This document shows, piece by piece, positions 1 through 9,880 of a DNA stretch of 37,231 bases (within the stretch, counting starts at the first letter, position 1; each line of letters starts with the position of its first letter). Under the pieces are notes generated by a model. It saw only the letters and a program-made list of their open reading frames with translations, made no database searches and had not been told where the DNA came from. The stretch is from Candidatus Kerfeldbacteria bacterium CG08_land_8_20_14_0_20_40_16 (GTDB lineage Bacteria; Patescibacteriota; Patescibacteriia; UM-FILTER-42-10): NCBI GenBank assembly GCA_002774635.1, contig PEXU01000030.1:23368-60598 (forward strand), in the 5' to 3' direction. The position numbers and the translations under genes are program-made.

Positions 1-1
1 G

Positions 2-3000
2 GGAAGTTGTGGCGGTTCAACTTGTACTGGTGGAGAAATTTGTTGTTTCAGTTCATATTGTGCCTCTAGTTGCACTGGTGGCTTTACGCCAGAATTTATT
101 ATTCGTTCCTTTGCTACTGCGTGCGATAATCCACTAAATCCTCATGAGGATGTTTTTCTGTGCAGCTCAATTGCGATTAACTTCAATAATGTAATCAATA
201 TAGACACGGTTAAGACCGCACTAAACGTTGCAGATATTGGAGAGCAAACAAGTGGCAATAATCTTATTATCGAAAAATGTGACGATGGGGCCTCTTGCAC
301 TACTACCTCAAAACCAGCGCCATTGCTTGATCCTACATATTGGTCCGGACCAACTCCTCAGGGAATAACTAGTGAATGGGTTGCCGCTAATAAGTCAATT
401 GTCTTCTATCACATTCCTTATTTATTTGAAGAATTTACCTTTTATCGGGTAACAATAACCGAGGATATAACGGATACTAGCGGGAGAGATATTACTAAAT
501 GTGAAAAAGAAGGAGGTACTCCAATACCTGGTTGTACCTATAATTCCGGAGACGGTACCTGGTCTTGGATTTTTCAAACCAATGACCAAATAGATGACAT
601 TCCTCCCGAAATTGTTCAAGCTTATCCGGAATTTGATACCAGCGAAACTCCACCCCAATACCCCAATCGCAATGTTAGTATGGCACCTACTATTTGGGCC
701 AACTTCAGTGAAATGATTGATCCGATTACCGTTACCGAAGCCAATATTACCGTAACACCAATAGATCCTACTGGTCTTGACCCTATAACAGGACTAGGAG
801 GAACTCTTCTAACACCGCTTGATCCCGATCAGTATAATGTATTTATCAATCCTAGTGGCAACGGATTCCAGTGGCAGGTAGAAGCACCTAATTGGCTTGA
901 TGCCTATACCTGGTATGAAATAAATGTTGATAATATATATGACCTTTGTTCCAATGAAATGACGCCGGCTCCTACTACTTGGCGATTTCAGACCAACGGA
1001 ACTTTTCCGGGCGTGAACTTTGTTTATCCGCCAAACGGCTATTTATTTTCTTGCCCAGATACTGAAATATTCGCCCAATTCAATACCAGCATGTACGATA
1101 TTACTACCAGTTCCTGCGGGGTTGCTCCTTCTGGCGGGGGATACGTTACCGGCTGGACTTTATCCAATAATCCGGGAAGAGTATTGGGAGTAGAAGACGA
1201 TTATCCCGGATCGCCGGCTGATCCTAATCGATACTGCAAGAAATACAGTTGGATGCCCACTAGTTCTAGCCTTCCCTTAGATACCGATTTTGCCGCCCAC
1301 ATTGATACCAGAATAGTCATTGATTCTGAGCTGAACACTCTAGAAGTAGATTGGGGTTTTCATGTAACAGAACCTAGTTCTTGCGCTAATCCGCCCTATA
1401 TAACTAGATTAGATCCCGCCGAAGGTCCTGAAAATCAGTGTTTTACTGTTTTTGGTAATTATTTCGGAACAGGTACTGATCCTCAAGACAGAGTTGAATT
1501 GGGAGATGTCCAAACTCCGGTCAATGCTGGTGCTTGGACAGAACATGTTATTTCTACCAGAGTTCCTGCCGGTTTAATCCCAGGTACCTCCTACAATACC
1601 AAAGCATTTGTCTATCACCCACCGCCTATTGATCAAGTTTTAGAAAGCAATGAAGTTTCTTTTCAAATTGATCTAGGCACGTTTGCTGGTCCGTGTATTG
1701 ATTACATTACACCCGAGGAAGGCTATGAAGGCACAGGGGTTACTATTGTAGGAAGCGAATTTGATCCTACTAGTGCATTTAAAGATGTTTGGTTTACTGA
1801 TGGGACTTACTCAGCGGGTTATAACACTTGGGGAGATACTCAAATTACCACCAATGTTCCTACCGGTGCTGGAAACGGAGATGTTACTGTAGAAAATGAC
1901 CAAGGGGTTAGTAATGGATGGCCTTTTACCGTGCTTCACGTTCCTCCGGGAACGCCCACCGTGGTCCAAAATTCCTCTTGTGATTTTGGAGTTTCGCCCC
2001 CCATTTATGCTTCACCTACTCCTTGGTTAAACCAAAACAATGTTTGTTTTGATACGGTCATATCCGCCCGGTTCAATATTAATCCTGGATTAAATTCAAT
2101 GGACCCCGCCACCTTTAATGATAGTAATATTTTCTTGGACAAATGCACCGACGAGTCATGCACTACTACCGACCGCGTCACGCCAGTGACAATCACCTCA
2201 CAGGGATATGAGGATCCTGACGACATGTTTAAATTAACACCGGGCAGTCCCTTGGATCAGAATACCTGGTATCAAGCGACTATTATGACCGGAGTGCAAA
2301 GCGCTGACCATGTGCCTTTGGCCGCAAACTATATTTGGAAATTCAGAACCAAAGACGAGCCAGGCAACTGCCCCCTTTCAGGCGTAGGAGTGTTGCCCAC
2401 TTCCGCCACCATTAATTGGGGCGGCACTCAAGGCTATAATTCTGATCCCATTGGTCCTGGTTGCCAGCTTTTGAATCCCAGCAGTTATGAATGGAGCTGG
2501 AATTCTACCAATACTAATAGGGCTTATATTGTAGGCAGTCCTAGTGGTTCCTCGGCTACGGCCCGATCCTCCGATAACCAAGAGGGAAACAGTTGGATTC
2601 AGGCGATTACGACAGGAGTAGCCGGTCAGAGTTTGCTTAGGGTTGATTTTAGTGGTTGCGAGGTTGATCCGACAATCTGCACTGATCCTTTAAGAGGAGG
2701 ATGTGTGGGCAGTGAATGTGTTGATGGCCTTTGTACCCCCATTATGTCAGGGGTTGATCCCGCAAGCGGGCCAATCGGGCAATACGTTACGGTCAGTGGT
2801 TGCTGGTTTGGGGCGTACGATCCCGCCGTAAGTAAAGTGGAGTTTACTGGGATTGATTTGTCATTCGTAGAGGCAAAATGGCCCAAGGCCTGCGGTCCAG
2901 CTGGCAGTACTTGGAGTAGCAATTCAATCGTAGTGGAAGTGCCGGATGATGAAACGGCTGATCTTAGTGATGATGCTCAAGACGGACCAATGAAAGTAAC

Positions 3001-5542
3001 GGTCCAAACCTCCCTGGGGCCCCGTTCTGATGAAAGCAACAATGGAATTGGTCCCCCCGATTTCACTTTTGATGTTAGCGGAGGAGTGGCGGTTAATCTT
3101 TGTCCTTTTAACCCTGCTTGGGGTTATAATGGTGATTCTTTTACGGCGATTGGTGAAGGTTTTGGCAGCTATGACCCCGCCAGCGACAATATCAGTTTTT
3201 TCAAAGATCCGGGAAGAATAAATGCTTCTATTACCGATTGGACCGATACTCAAATTAACGGCACTGTTCCTCCTCAGGCTCTTAGCAGCATTCCCCCCAA
3301 TGGTGTTTATGTGACGGCGGACGGTAATAATAGTAATCAAGTGCCATATACAGTCAGATGTGATACAAATTCACAGTGTATTACCGACTGTTGTTATGGT
3401 TATCAGTGCCGGGACGCGGCTTACTGCAGTACGGGCGCACCAGGAGATTTGTGCCAAATACCTTCTAACGATAATTGTCTCAACGGCCCGATTAGTTTTC
3501 CTTCCGGTTATGATTGTATGAGTACTACTGGTGATATTGAATCAACTTCGCCACCTCCTCCAGAACCGCCGCCCTTTGGTGATGACTGCCGGGTTTGCTG
3601 TGAGCCAGGACAAACCTACAACGCATTGATTTGTACCGAAAATCAAGGAGACTGCACTGGAGCGGAAAGAGGATTATACTGCGGTTGTACCCGAGATGAT
3701 GAATGCGGTAATCCCGATAACATTGGTTGCGGCGCCACTGATCCCCGCTGTTGCTACACACGGCCCAATGTTGCTAGTACTGATCCCGCTGATGGAGAAA
3801 GAGAGGTCTGTCTTAATTCAGCCATTACCGTCACTTTTGACCGGTTAATGGATCCGGACAGTTTGACTAATTTCTCCTTGCAGGTTGGAGCGTTTGCTGT
3901 GGCCGGTGATATCTCCAGTTATAACGAAAGCGGCCACACGGTATTAGTATTTACGCCTCATAGCAATCTTACTGCTGGTACAAACCACACTGGCAAAGTG
4001 GCAGGCGATCCTAATCTATCTGATGGTAATCCAGAAGGGGTGTTAAGTTCTAACCTAACCGGCATGAATGGTCCCCATGCTGACAACAGCTATCAATTCC
4101 GATTTAGAACCGGAGAGGAATTATGTGAAATTGATCATATTTCAACTCTTGTTATCCCTCCCGGGGATTGGATAAACAACGATCTTTTTATCTGCGTGGG
4201 CGACGCTTGCACTGATGATCAAAATCCTGGATCACCACTTAATCAACATATCTATGCTGCCCTGGCTTTGGATGCTAATAATACTCTCCTAGCCGCAGAC
4301 TATACTTGGAGCGACCCTGAAGCCGGCGGCGTTATTGATGTTGAATCTCCTGATGAACAATGGGGCTATGTTACCGCGCTGGGGCCCGATGGCCAAGAAA
4401 ATATTCAAGTAACCGCCGATGCTGGTGAAGCAGGGCAAGCCTCTACTTTTGTGGTAACCACCGTTGATGCTTGCCAAAGTCCGTGGCCCGCTAATAGTCC
4501 TTATAAATATCCTGGCGCTGCCATTCCAACTCCTCCGGGCGAACCAACTAACTTTGAAACGCGTTATTGCCGAGACGGCGGTCTGCCCGGTATTACCACC
4601 CCGATCATATTTAATAACCCGTCTTACACTTATGGCGACGGAACAGATGAAATGATTCGGGAAATTTTCTTTAATCCTGATGACGGATCCGGCGACGTAA
4701 TTGGAATCAGGGTAATGGAGAACGAAGGATTTTTATCGTCCCAGGCGTGGTTTGATAACATGTTTCCGGAAGATGCCGGAGCCGGAGGATCAGCCCTAAT
4801 CGTAGATGGCTACCAGGCTTTGAAAGTGGGTCGTACGACCTACGTGGCCGCTACTAATCTAGTTGGCGGTGATCTCTATCCTAATATCTATTTAATTTCT
4901 TACAATGACAACGCTCAAAGCAGCACTGTTAATATCTATAATCAGATGATTGAGAACTGGTTCTTTAATGCTCATCCCATTGTAATGTTTTCTGCTTGCT
5001 CTTCTTCTCCTACTGAAACAAATAAGCAGTGTATTATCCGAGATACCGAGCGAGTCACGGAATTGGGTGAAATTGCTTTCTCATTACTTCAGTATAAGAA
5101 TGACAATGGAAGATTTCCCTTGCTTTCCGCCGGCACATATCTGGAAGGAACAACAACCAGTAAATGGAATTCCTGGATTTCGGCACTAGGTAACGAAATT
5201 GGTATTACTCCATCAGTTGATCCGTTGAATGCATTTGATCCTGCCTCCCGTTGTCCGGTTCCACCCTATGATTCTGCCGGCACTTGCTGGAATGATAATC
5301 ATAAGGTTTATACTTGCCCGGAAAACTCCCACATTTATCAATACTCCACCTTTAATAGTGGAAACAATGCTTTTCTCTATGCCAATCTTGAATATAACGG
5401 AACTGGTAATTGGAGAACAGATCCGCCAATGGGGAGTGATCCCTGTGCAGCTATACCTGGATCCACATCTTGTGAGTGTTTTAATTACCAGATAGAGGGA
5501 AATGATTCTTTTATACCCTCATCGGCACCAGCATCTTCATAA
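2..5542 (+). CDS. Giant cell-surface protein (5' truncated by window) with repeated Ig-like (Big_5-like), IPT/TIG-like and Cys-rich modules and a pseudopilin-like C-terminal segment
   Basis: Frame stays open from base 2; the ORF track start at 323 is only a TTG. Repeats of the type 'DPADGEREVCLNSAITVTFDRLMDPDSL', 'ITPEEGYEGTGVTIVGSEF' and 'VDPASGPIGQYVTVSGCWFG'; Cys-rich 'CCYGYQCRDAAYC' blocks; C-terminal 'LGEIAFSLLQYKNDNGRFP'. Confidence 0.85.
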   Translation, partial: GSCGGSTCTGGEICCFSSYCASSCTGGFTPEFIIRSFATACDNPLNPHEDVFLCSSIAINFNNVINIDTVKTALNVADIGEQTSGNNLIIEKCDDGASCTTTSKPAPLLDPTYWSGPTPQGITSEWVAANKSIVFYHIPYLFEEFTFYRVTITEDITDTSGRDITKCEKEGGTPIPGCTYNSGDGTWSWIFQTNDQIDDIPPEIVQAYPEFDTSETPPQYPNRNVSMAPTIWANFSEMIDPITVTEANITVTPIDPTGLDPITGLGGTLLTPLDPDQYNVFINPSGNGFQWQVEAPNWLDAYTWYEINVDNIYDLCSNEMTPAPTTWRFQTNGTFPGVNFVYPPNGYLFSCPDTEIFAQFNTSMYDITTSSCGVAPSGGGYVTGWTLSNNPGRVLGVEDDYPGSPADPNRYCKKYSWMPTSSSLPLDTDFAAHIDTRIVIDSELNTLEVDWGFHVTEPSSCANPPYITRLDPAEGPENQCFTVFGNYFGTGTDPQDRVELGDVQTPVNAGAWTEHVISTRVPAGLIPGTSYNTKAFVYHPPPIDQVLESNEVSFQIDLGTFAGPCIDYITPEEGYEGTGVTIVGSEFDPTSAFKDVWFTDGTYSAGYNTWGDTQITTNVPTGAGNGDVTVENDQGVSNGWPFTVLHVPPGTPTVVQNSSCDFGVSPPIYASPTPWLNQNNVCFDTVISARFNINPGLNSMDPATFNDSNIFLDKCTDESCTTTDRVTPVTITSQGYEDPDDMFKLTPGSPLDQNTWYQATIMTGVQSADHVPLAANYIWKFRTKDEPGNCPLSGVGVLPTSATINWGGTQGYNSDPIGPGCQLLNPSSYEWSWNSTNTNRAYIVGSPSGSSATARSSDNQEGNSWIQAITTGVAGQSLLRVDFSGCEVDPTICTDPLRGGCVGSECVDGLCTPIMSGVDPASGPIGQYVTVSGCWFGAYDPAVSKVEFTGIDLSFVEAKWPKACGPAGSTWSSNSIVVEVPDDETADLSDDAQDGPMKVTVQTSLGPRSDESNNGIGPPDFTFDVSGGVAVNLCPFNPAWGYNGDSFTAIGEGFGSYDPASDNISFFKDPGRINASITDWTDTQINGTVPPQALSSIPPNGVYVTADGNNSNQVPYTVRCDTNSQCITDCCYGYQCRDAAYCSTGAPGDLCQIPSNDNCLNGPISFPSGYDCMSTTGDIESTSPPPPEPPPFGDDCRVCCEPGQTYNALICTENQGDCTGAERGLYCGCTRDDECGNPDNIGCGATDPRCCYTRPNVASTDPADGEREVCLNSAITVTFDRLMDPDSLTNFSLQVGAFAVAGDISSYNESGHTVLVFTPHSNLTAGTNHTGKVAGDPNLSDGNPEGVLSSNLTGMNGPHADNSYQFRFRTGEELCEIDHISTLVIPPGDWINNDLFICVGDACTDDQNPGSPLNQHIYAALALDANNTLLAADYTWSDPEAGGVIDVESPDEQWGYVTALGPDGQENIQVTADAGEAGQASTFVVTTVDACQSPWPANSPYKYPGAAIPTPPGEPTNFETRYCRDGGLPGITTPIIFNNPSYTYGDGTDEMIREIFFNPDDGSGDVIGIRVMENEGFLSSQAWFDNMFPEDAGAGGSALIVDGYQALKVGRTTYVAATNLVGGDLYPNIYLISYNDNAQSSTVNIYNQMIENWFFNAHPIVMFSACSSSPTETNKQCIIRDTERVTELGEIAFSLLQYKNDNGRFPLLSAGTYLEGTTTSKWNSWISALGNEIGITPSVDPLNAFDPASRCPVPPYDSAGTCWNDNHKVYTCPENSHIYQYSTFNSGNNAFLYANLEYNGTGNWRTDPPMGSDPCAAIPGSTSCECFNYQIEGNDSFIPSSAPASS

Positions 5543-5556
5543 TTAAAAAATAAATT

Positions 5557-6189
5557 ATGCCTGAACTAAAAATTCCCCCCAATCTTCCTAATAATAATTC
5601 TCCCGAGGATATTTTTGAAGATACTGAGGATGCTAAGAATGCTCCTCCTGCCGCTCCGCCACCTCCTAATAGAACAGGGGATGCGCTGGCGACACCTCCT
5701 ACCCCTGATTTAGGAGAGGCGGAGATTCCTACTCCCAAAGGAGGCCGAACAATGCTGATAGTGGGAATAGCGGTAGTTATCCTGGTGGTCTTAGGAGGAG
5801 CGGTCTTTGTTTATTACTTGATGACCAAATCTAATGCAAACAGCAATATAAATGCAGTTGTGAATGAGAACATAAACAAAATTACTAATACTAATCAAGA
5901 AATAAATACCAATAATTCTAATACCAACACTAATCAACCAGTTGATAGTGACGGCGATGGACTTTCTGACGCTGAAGAAGAAGAATTAGGCACTAATCCC
6001 AAAAAATCTGATACGGACGGTGACGAACTGTTTGACTTAGAGGAAGTTAGAGTCTATAAAACTAATCCTACTAAAGCAGATACAGATGGTGATGGCTATC
6101 TAGATGGAGCAGAAGTAAAAGAGGGATATGATCCAAACGGCCCAGGAAAATTAAGAGATTTAGGTGAAGAAATTAATAAATTAGAATAA
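5557..6189 (+). CDS. Single-TM protein with Asn-rich linker and thrombospondin type 3 / Ca-binding DxDxDG repeats
   Basis: TM segment 'TMLIVGIAVVILVVLGGAVFVYYL', then 'DSDGDGLSDAEEEELGTNPKKSDTDGDELFDLEEVRVYKTNPTKADTDGDGYLDGAEV'. Confidence 0.85.
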   Translation: MPELKIPPNLPNNNSPEDIFEDTEDAKNAPPAAPPPPNRTGDALATPPTPDLGEAEIPTPKGGRTMLIVGIAVVILVVLGGAVFVYYLMTKSNANSNINAVVNENINKITNTNQEINTNNSNTNTNQPVDSDGDGLSDAEEEELGTNPKKSDTDGDELFDLEEVRVYKTNPTKADTDGDGYLDGAEVKEGYDPNGPGKLRDLGEEINKLE

Positions 6190-6193
6190 AAAA

Positions 6194-7486
6194 ATGTTTG
6201 AGAATAGCAATCAATTTCCATCCCGTGCCCGTGGGACAGAAGAAAAAAACTCATCAGAGGAGATAATTGCTCCTGTTGATTCTGTAGATGAGAAACGAGA
6301 GGATCCCGCCCCAGACCAAGAAGATGATATTTTGTCAGGAAGAATCCATACTATGCCGCACAAATTTCATGTGGGTAAAGGCGAGGGAGGAAGAAAAAAT
6401 AAACTGCTAATAATCGCAATAATCGTCATTGCCATAATAATACTGGGCATCTTAGCCGCTTTTCTTTTTCAGAAAATAATTAATCCGCAAGCCCAAACCA
6501 ACAGTACGCAAAACCTTAACGTTTCTAATAATAACCAGAATGTTAATAATGCCAATCAGAATGAGAATAAAAATTTAAATGGCAATCTAAACCAAAATGT
6601 CAATCAGAATCAAAACAGTAACCAGAACACTAATCAGAATAATAACCAGAATGTTAATAATGCTAATCAGAATACCAATCTTAATGCCAATACCAATTCC
6701 AATCGGAACCTGAATTTTAATGTCAATGCCCCTCTTCCTAGCAGTACCGACAGCGATCGGGATGGGTTAACCGATAAAGAAGAAGAAGAACTCGGCACCA
6801 ATGCTCAAAAGCCCGATTCGGACAGTGACGGCTATTCCGATGGATTAGAGGTAGCATCCGGCTATAATCCTTTAGGAAGCGGAACCTTAACCAGCTCTAG
6901 CGCCATTAAAATCTATACAAACGATGATTATAATTACACCATTCTTTATCCTCAAAACTGGTTGTCCCAAGCTACCAATAACAATAATAAAGAGGTTCTT
7001 TTTACTGCCGATACCGCAGAATTTGTGGAAGTGCTGGTGATATTAAATCCAACCTCTTTAACCGCCAAAGAATGGTATTTATCCCAATTCCCTGAATTAA
7101 ACAGCCAGGATTTAACCACCGTGACTACCTGGGAAGGAGAAGAAGGAATCATCAGTCCAGACGGCAATACGGTATATTTAGGTTCCGATGACTATCTTTA
7201 TGGAATTACCTACAATACCGGCACGAAGGCAGAGGCCAACTTCCGAAAAACGTTTGAGATGATGTATAAAAGTTTTAAAGTATTGCCCGAAGGAATTACC
7301 AATACTAATCTGAATACCAATTCCAACCAGAATCTGAATCTGAATCAAAATAACAACTCTAACCTCAATAGCAATAGTAATCTCAATACCAATTCAAACC
7401 AGAATCTGAATTACAACAGTAACAGTAATAATAACAGCAACAGTAATTCTAACCTTAACAGCAACGCCAATAACCTTTCTATTTAA
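6194..7486 (+). CDS. Single-TM protein with two long Asn-rich low-complexity segments, a TSP3-like repeat and a globular extracellular domain
   Basis: TM 'LLIIAIIVIAIIILGILAAFLF'; N/Q-rich 'NQNVNQNQNSNQNTNQNNNQNVNN'; 'DSDRDGLTDKEEEELGTNAQKPDSDSDGYSDGLEV'; Asn-rich C-terminus. Confidence 0.8.
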   Translation: MFENSNQFPSRARGTEEKNSSEEIIAPVDSVDEKREDPAPDQEDDILSGRIHTMPHKFHVGKGEGGRKNKLLIIAIIVIAIIILGILAAFLFQKIINPQAQTNSTQNLNVSNNNQNVNNANQNENKNLNGNLNQNVNQNQNSNQNTNQNNNQNVNNANQNTNLNANTNSNRNLNFNVNAPLPSSTDSDRDGLTDKEEEELGTNAQKPDSDSDGYSDGLEVASGYNPLGSGTLTSSSAIKIYTNDDYNYTILYPQNWLSQATNNNNKEVLFTADTAEFVEVLVILNPTSLTAKEWYLSQFPELNSQDLTTVTTWEGEEGIISPDGNTVYLGSDDYLYGITYNTGTKAEANFRKTFEMMYKSFKVLPEGITNTNLNTNSNQNLNLNQNNNSNLNSNSNLNTNSNQNLNYNSNSNNNSNSNSNLNSNANNLSI

Positions 7487-7506
7487 TAGCATCTTAAATA
7501 ACGGTT

Positions 7507-7983
7507 ATGATTCAGGTGGAGATTTACAAGGAGACTAGTAGCCCAATTCAGAAGGAATCTGTTAGAAAAGTGGTGCATACTATTCTTAAAACACTTAATA
7601 GAAATCGTTACCACTCTCTTTCAGTAGCAATAGTTAAAACCAATACCATCCGAACCCTGAATAGAATCTGGCGCGGAATTGATCGTCCCACTTCCGTTCT
7701 TTCTTTTTCAGCCCAATCTTATTCTAAGTCTCAAAATAAGAGAAAGAAGAATAAATCATTTGTTTTGCCTCCGGAGGAAAAAGATTTTTTGGGCGAAATC
7801 ATTATTGCTGATTCTATAGTAAAAAAAGAGGCCAAGCAAAGAAATTCTTCCTATCATAAAGAGTTCAATTATTTATTTGTCCACGGATTGTTACACTTAT
7901 TAGGATATCAGCACAGTAGTCTCCGATTAAGAAAAAAAATGGAGAAGCTGGAAAATCGTATCTTGAACAACTTAAAAACTTAA
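7507..7983 (+). CDS. ybeY: Endoribonuclease YbeY
   Basis: Metal-binding motif 'VHGLLHLLGYQH' and 'LNRIWRGIDRPTSVLSF...FLGEIIIA'. Confidence 0.93.
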   Translation: MIQVEIYKETSSPIQKESVRKVVHTILKTLNRNRYHSLSVAIVKTNTIRTLNRIWRGIDRPTSVLSFSAQSYSKSQNKRKKNKSFVLPPEEKDFLGEIIIADSIVKKEAKQRNSSYHKEFNYLFVHGLLHLLGYQHSSLRLRKKMEKLENRILNNLKT

Positions 7984-7985
7984 AA

Positions 7986-8348
7986 ATGCCTTTGGTGAAT
8001 TGGCAGACATTATCAAAAAGTTTTCGCTATGCTGGTAGAGGAATAAGGTACGCCTTTAAAAATGAGCAGAGTTTTCGATTTCAGTTGATAGCCAGTGTAG
8101 TAGTATTAACTATCATGTTCCTCTTTCCTCTTTCAAATTGGGAAAGAATTGTGTTGATTCTGTTGATCTTCATGGTTCTAGCTTTAGAACTGGTAAATAC
8201 TACTTTTGAAAAAATGATCGATATTTTGAAACCCCGAGTGCATTTTTATGCCGAAGTAGTTAAGGATTTAATGGCCGCCGTAGTGTTAATTGCCTCTTTA
8301 GGCGCCTTGATTATTGGACTTTATATTTTTCTGCCCTATTTTTTCTGA
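7986..8348 (+). CDS. dgkA: Diacylglycerol/undecaprenol kinase (DgkA family)
   Basis: 'FRYAGRGIRYAFKNEQSFRFQL' and 'ALELVNTTFEKMIDILKPRVHFYAEVVKDLMAAVVLIAS'. Confidence 0.9.
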   Translation: MPLVNWQTLSKSFRYAGRGIRYAFKNEQSFRFQLIASVVVLTIMFLFPLSNWERIVLILLIFMVLALELVNTTFEKMIDILKPRVHFYAEVVKDLMAAVVLIASLGALIIGLYIFLPYFF

Positions 8349-8438
8349 TTCCTGCCAAAGGCGGACAAGATGGCGAATTCTAGGCTACTGTGCTCGAAAG
8401 AGTTCTAAGATACGCCTTGACTACCCAGAGTTCTTTAC

Positions 8439-8467
8439 TTGCAGTATTTTTTTGTTATAGGTATAAT
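8439..8467 (+). promoter_or_regulatory. Sigma70-type promoter upstream of ftsA
   Basis: TTGCAG - 17 nt - TATAAT, 8439-8444 and 8462-8467. Confidence 0.6.
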
Positions 8468-8536
8468 TAAAATAATTAGCAATTGATCCTGAATACAAAA
8501 TTTACTCAACCTTAATTATTAGTAGCAAAAAATAAA

Positions 8537-9778
8537 ATGGCTCAAGTGCAAGTAGTAACCGGGCTAGACGTTGGCTCCAATATGGTTCGGGTGGTAGTGG
8601 GGCAGAAGATTGAACATGATGACAAAATGCATATTTTAGGAATTGCCGAAGCACCCTCCGAAGGAATTAGTAAGGGGGTGATTAACAGCATTGAGGATGC
8701 TGTTTCTAGTATTTCCTCTTGTTTGGAGAAGGCGGAGCGAATGACCGGCATTCCCATTGAGCATGCCTACGTAGGAATAAGCGGTTCTCATATTATTTCT
8801 CAAGACAGTCATGGGGTGGTAGCGGTTGCCAAAGCGGATGGAGAGATCAAGGAGGATGATGTGGAGCGGGCGATTGAGGCGGCACAAACAGTGGCTACTC
8901 CTCCTAATTATGAAATTTTGCATGTTATTCCCCGCAGCTTCACTGTTGACAGCCAGCGAGGAATAAAGGATCCAATTGGAATGACTGGGATTAGGCTAGA
9001 AGTAGATGCCCAGATAATCCTGGGCCTTTCTTCTCAAATCAAGAACCTTACCAAATGCATTTATCGCACCAGTGTTGATGTCGATGATCTAGTGCTAGGA
9101 GTATTGGCGGCCTCGGAATGTATCTTAACTAAGCGTCAAAGGGAACTAGGGGTAGCAGTATTAAATATAGGGGCGGCGACCTCCAGTTTATTAGTTTTAG
9201 AGGAAGGGGACGTTATTCATACAGCGGTGCTGCCGATCGGCTCGGGGCATATTACCAATGATATTGCCATTGGTCTTCGAACCTCTATCGATGTCGCCGA
9301 GAAAGTAAAACTGGAATACGGGTCTTCCTTGCCTAAAGAAATTCATAAGCGGGAGGAAATTGATCTAAGTGAGGTTTCTGCTCAAGAAAGCGGAAGGGTT
9401 TCTCAAAAGCACGTTGCAGAAATAATCGAAGCAAGGCTAGAGGAAATCTTTAGTATGGTAGAGAAAGAACTTAAAAAGATAAACCGCAGCGGGTTATTAC
9501 CCGCCGGAGTAGTACTTACCGGCGGCGGAGCAAAGTTACCCGGTATTGTGGAAACAGCCAAATCCATTTTTAGACTTCCCTGCCATATTGGTTATCCTTT
9601 AGAAGTGATCACCGCCATTGACAAAATAAATGACCCGACCTTTACCACAGCGATTGGTCTAGTGCTTTGGGGATCAGAGTTAAGCCCTAAAATATCCCGG
9701 ATGTCTTTAAAGGGATTTTCTTCAGTAAAAGAGGTCACTGGTAAAATGAAAAAATGGTTTAAATCCCTAATGCCTTGA
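8537..9778 (+). CDS. ftsA: Cell division protein FtsA
   Basis: 'VTGLDVGSNMVRVVVGQ', 'VLTGGGAKLPGIVE'; directly upstream of ftsZ. Confidence 0.95.
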   Translation: MAQVQVVTGLDVGSNMVRVVVGQKIEHDDKMHILGIAEAPSEGISKGVINSIEDAVSSISSCLEKAERMTGIPIEHAYVGISGSHIISQDSHGVVAVAKADGEIKEDDVERAIEAAQTVATPPNYEILHVIPRSFTVDSQRGIKDPIGMTGIRLEVDAQIILGLSSQIKNLTKCIYRTSVDVDDLVLGVLAASECILTKRQRELGVAVLNIGAATSSLLVLEEGDVIHTAVLPIGSGHITNDIAIGLRTSIDVAEKVKLEYGSSLPKEIHKREEIDLSEVSAQESGRVSQKHVAEIIEARLEEIFSMVEKELKKINRSGLLPAGVVLTGGGAKLPGIVETAKSIFRLPCHIGYPLEVITAIDKINDPTFTTAIGLVLWGSELSPKISRMSLKGFSSVKEVTGKMKKWFKSLMP

Positions 9779-9880
9779 TGAATAAATTTTGTGTTCACCG
9801 TCAATTTGAGCTACTTGCCAAATAATTTTTAAACCATTACAATTATTTTAGGATAAAATAATAACTTTTAAAGCAATTTT

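Noticed and set aside
2924-3340. 138-aa minus-strand ORF and other small ORFs within the giant surface gene
   Set aside because: Antisense shadows of a strongly coding frame, without RBS or domains.
4825-4850. GGTCGTACGACC palindrome
   Set aside because: Short 12-bp palindrome in coding sequence without flanking duplication; expected by chance.
6480-7486. AAT/AAC-rich runs as a possible CRISPR or microsatellite array
   Set aside because: They encode Asn-rich protein linkers in frame; no regular repeat-spacer structure. I saw no CRISPR array in the window.
8349-8440. Possible tRNA or small RNA between dgkA and ftsA
   Set aside because: No cloverleaf or TTCRA-type T-loop could be drawn; only the ftsA promoter is supportable.
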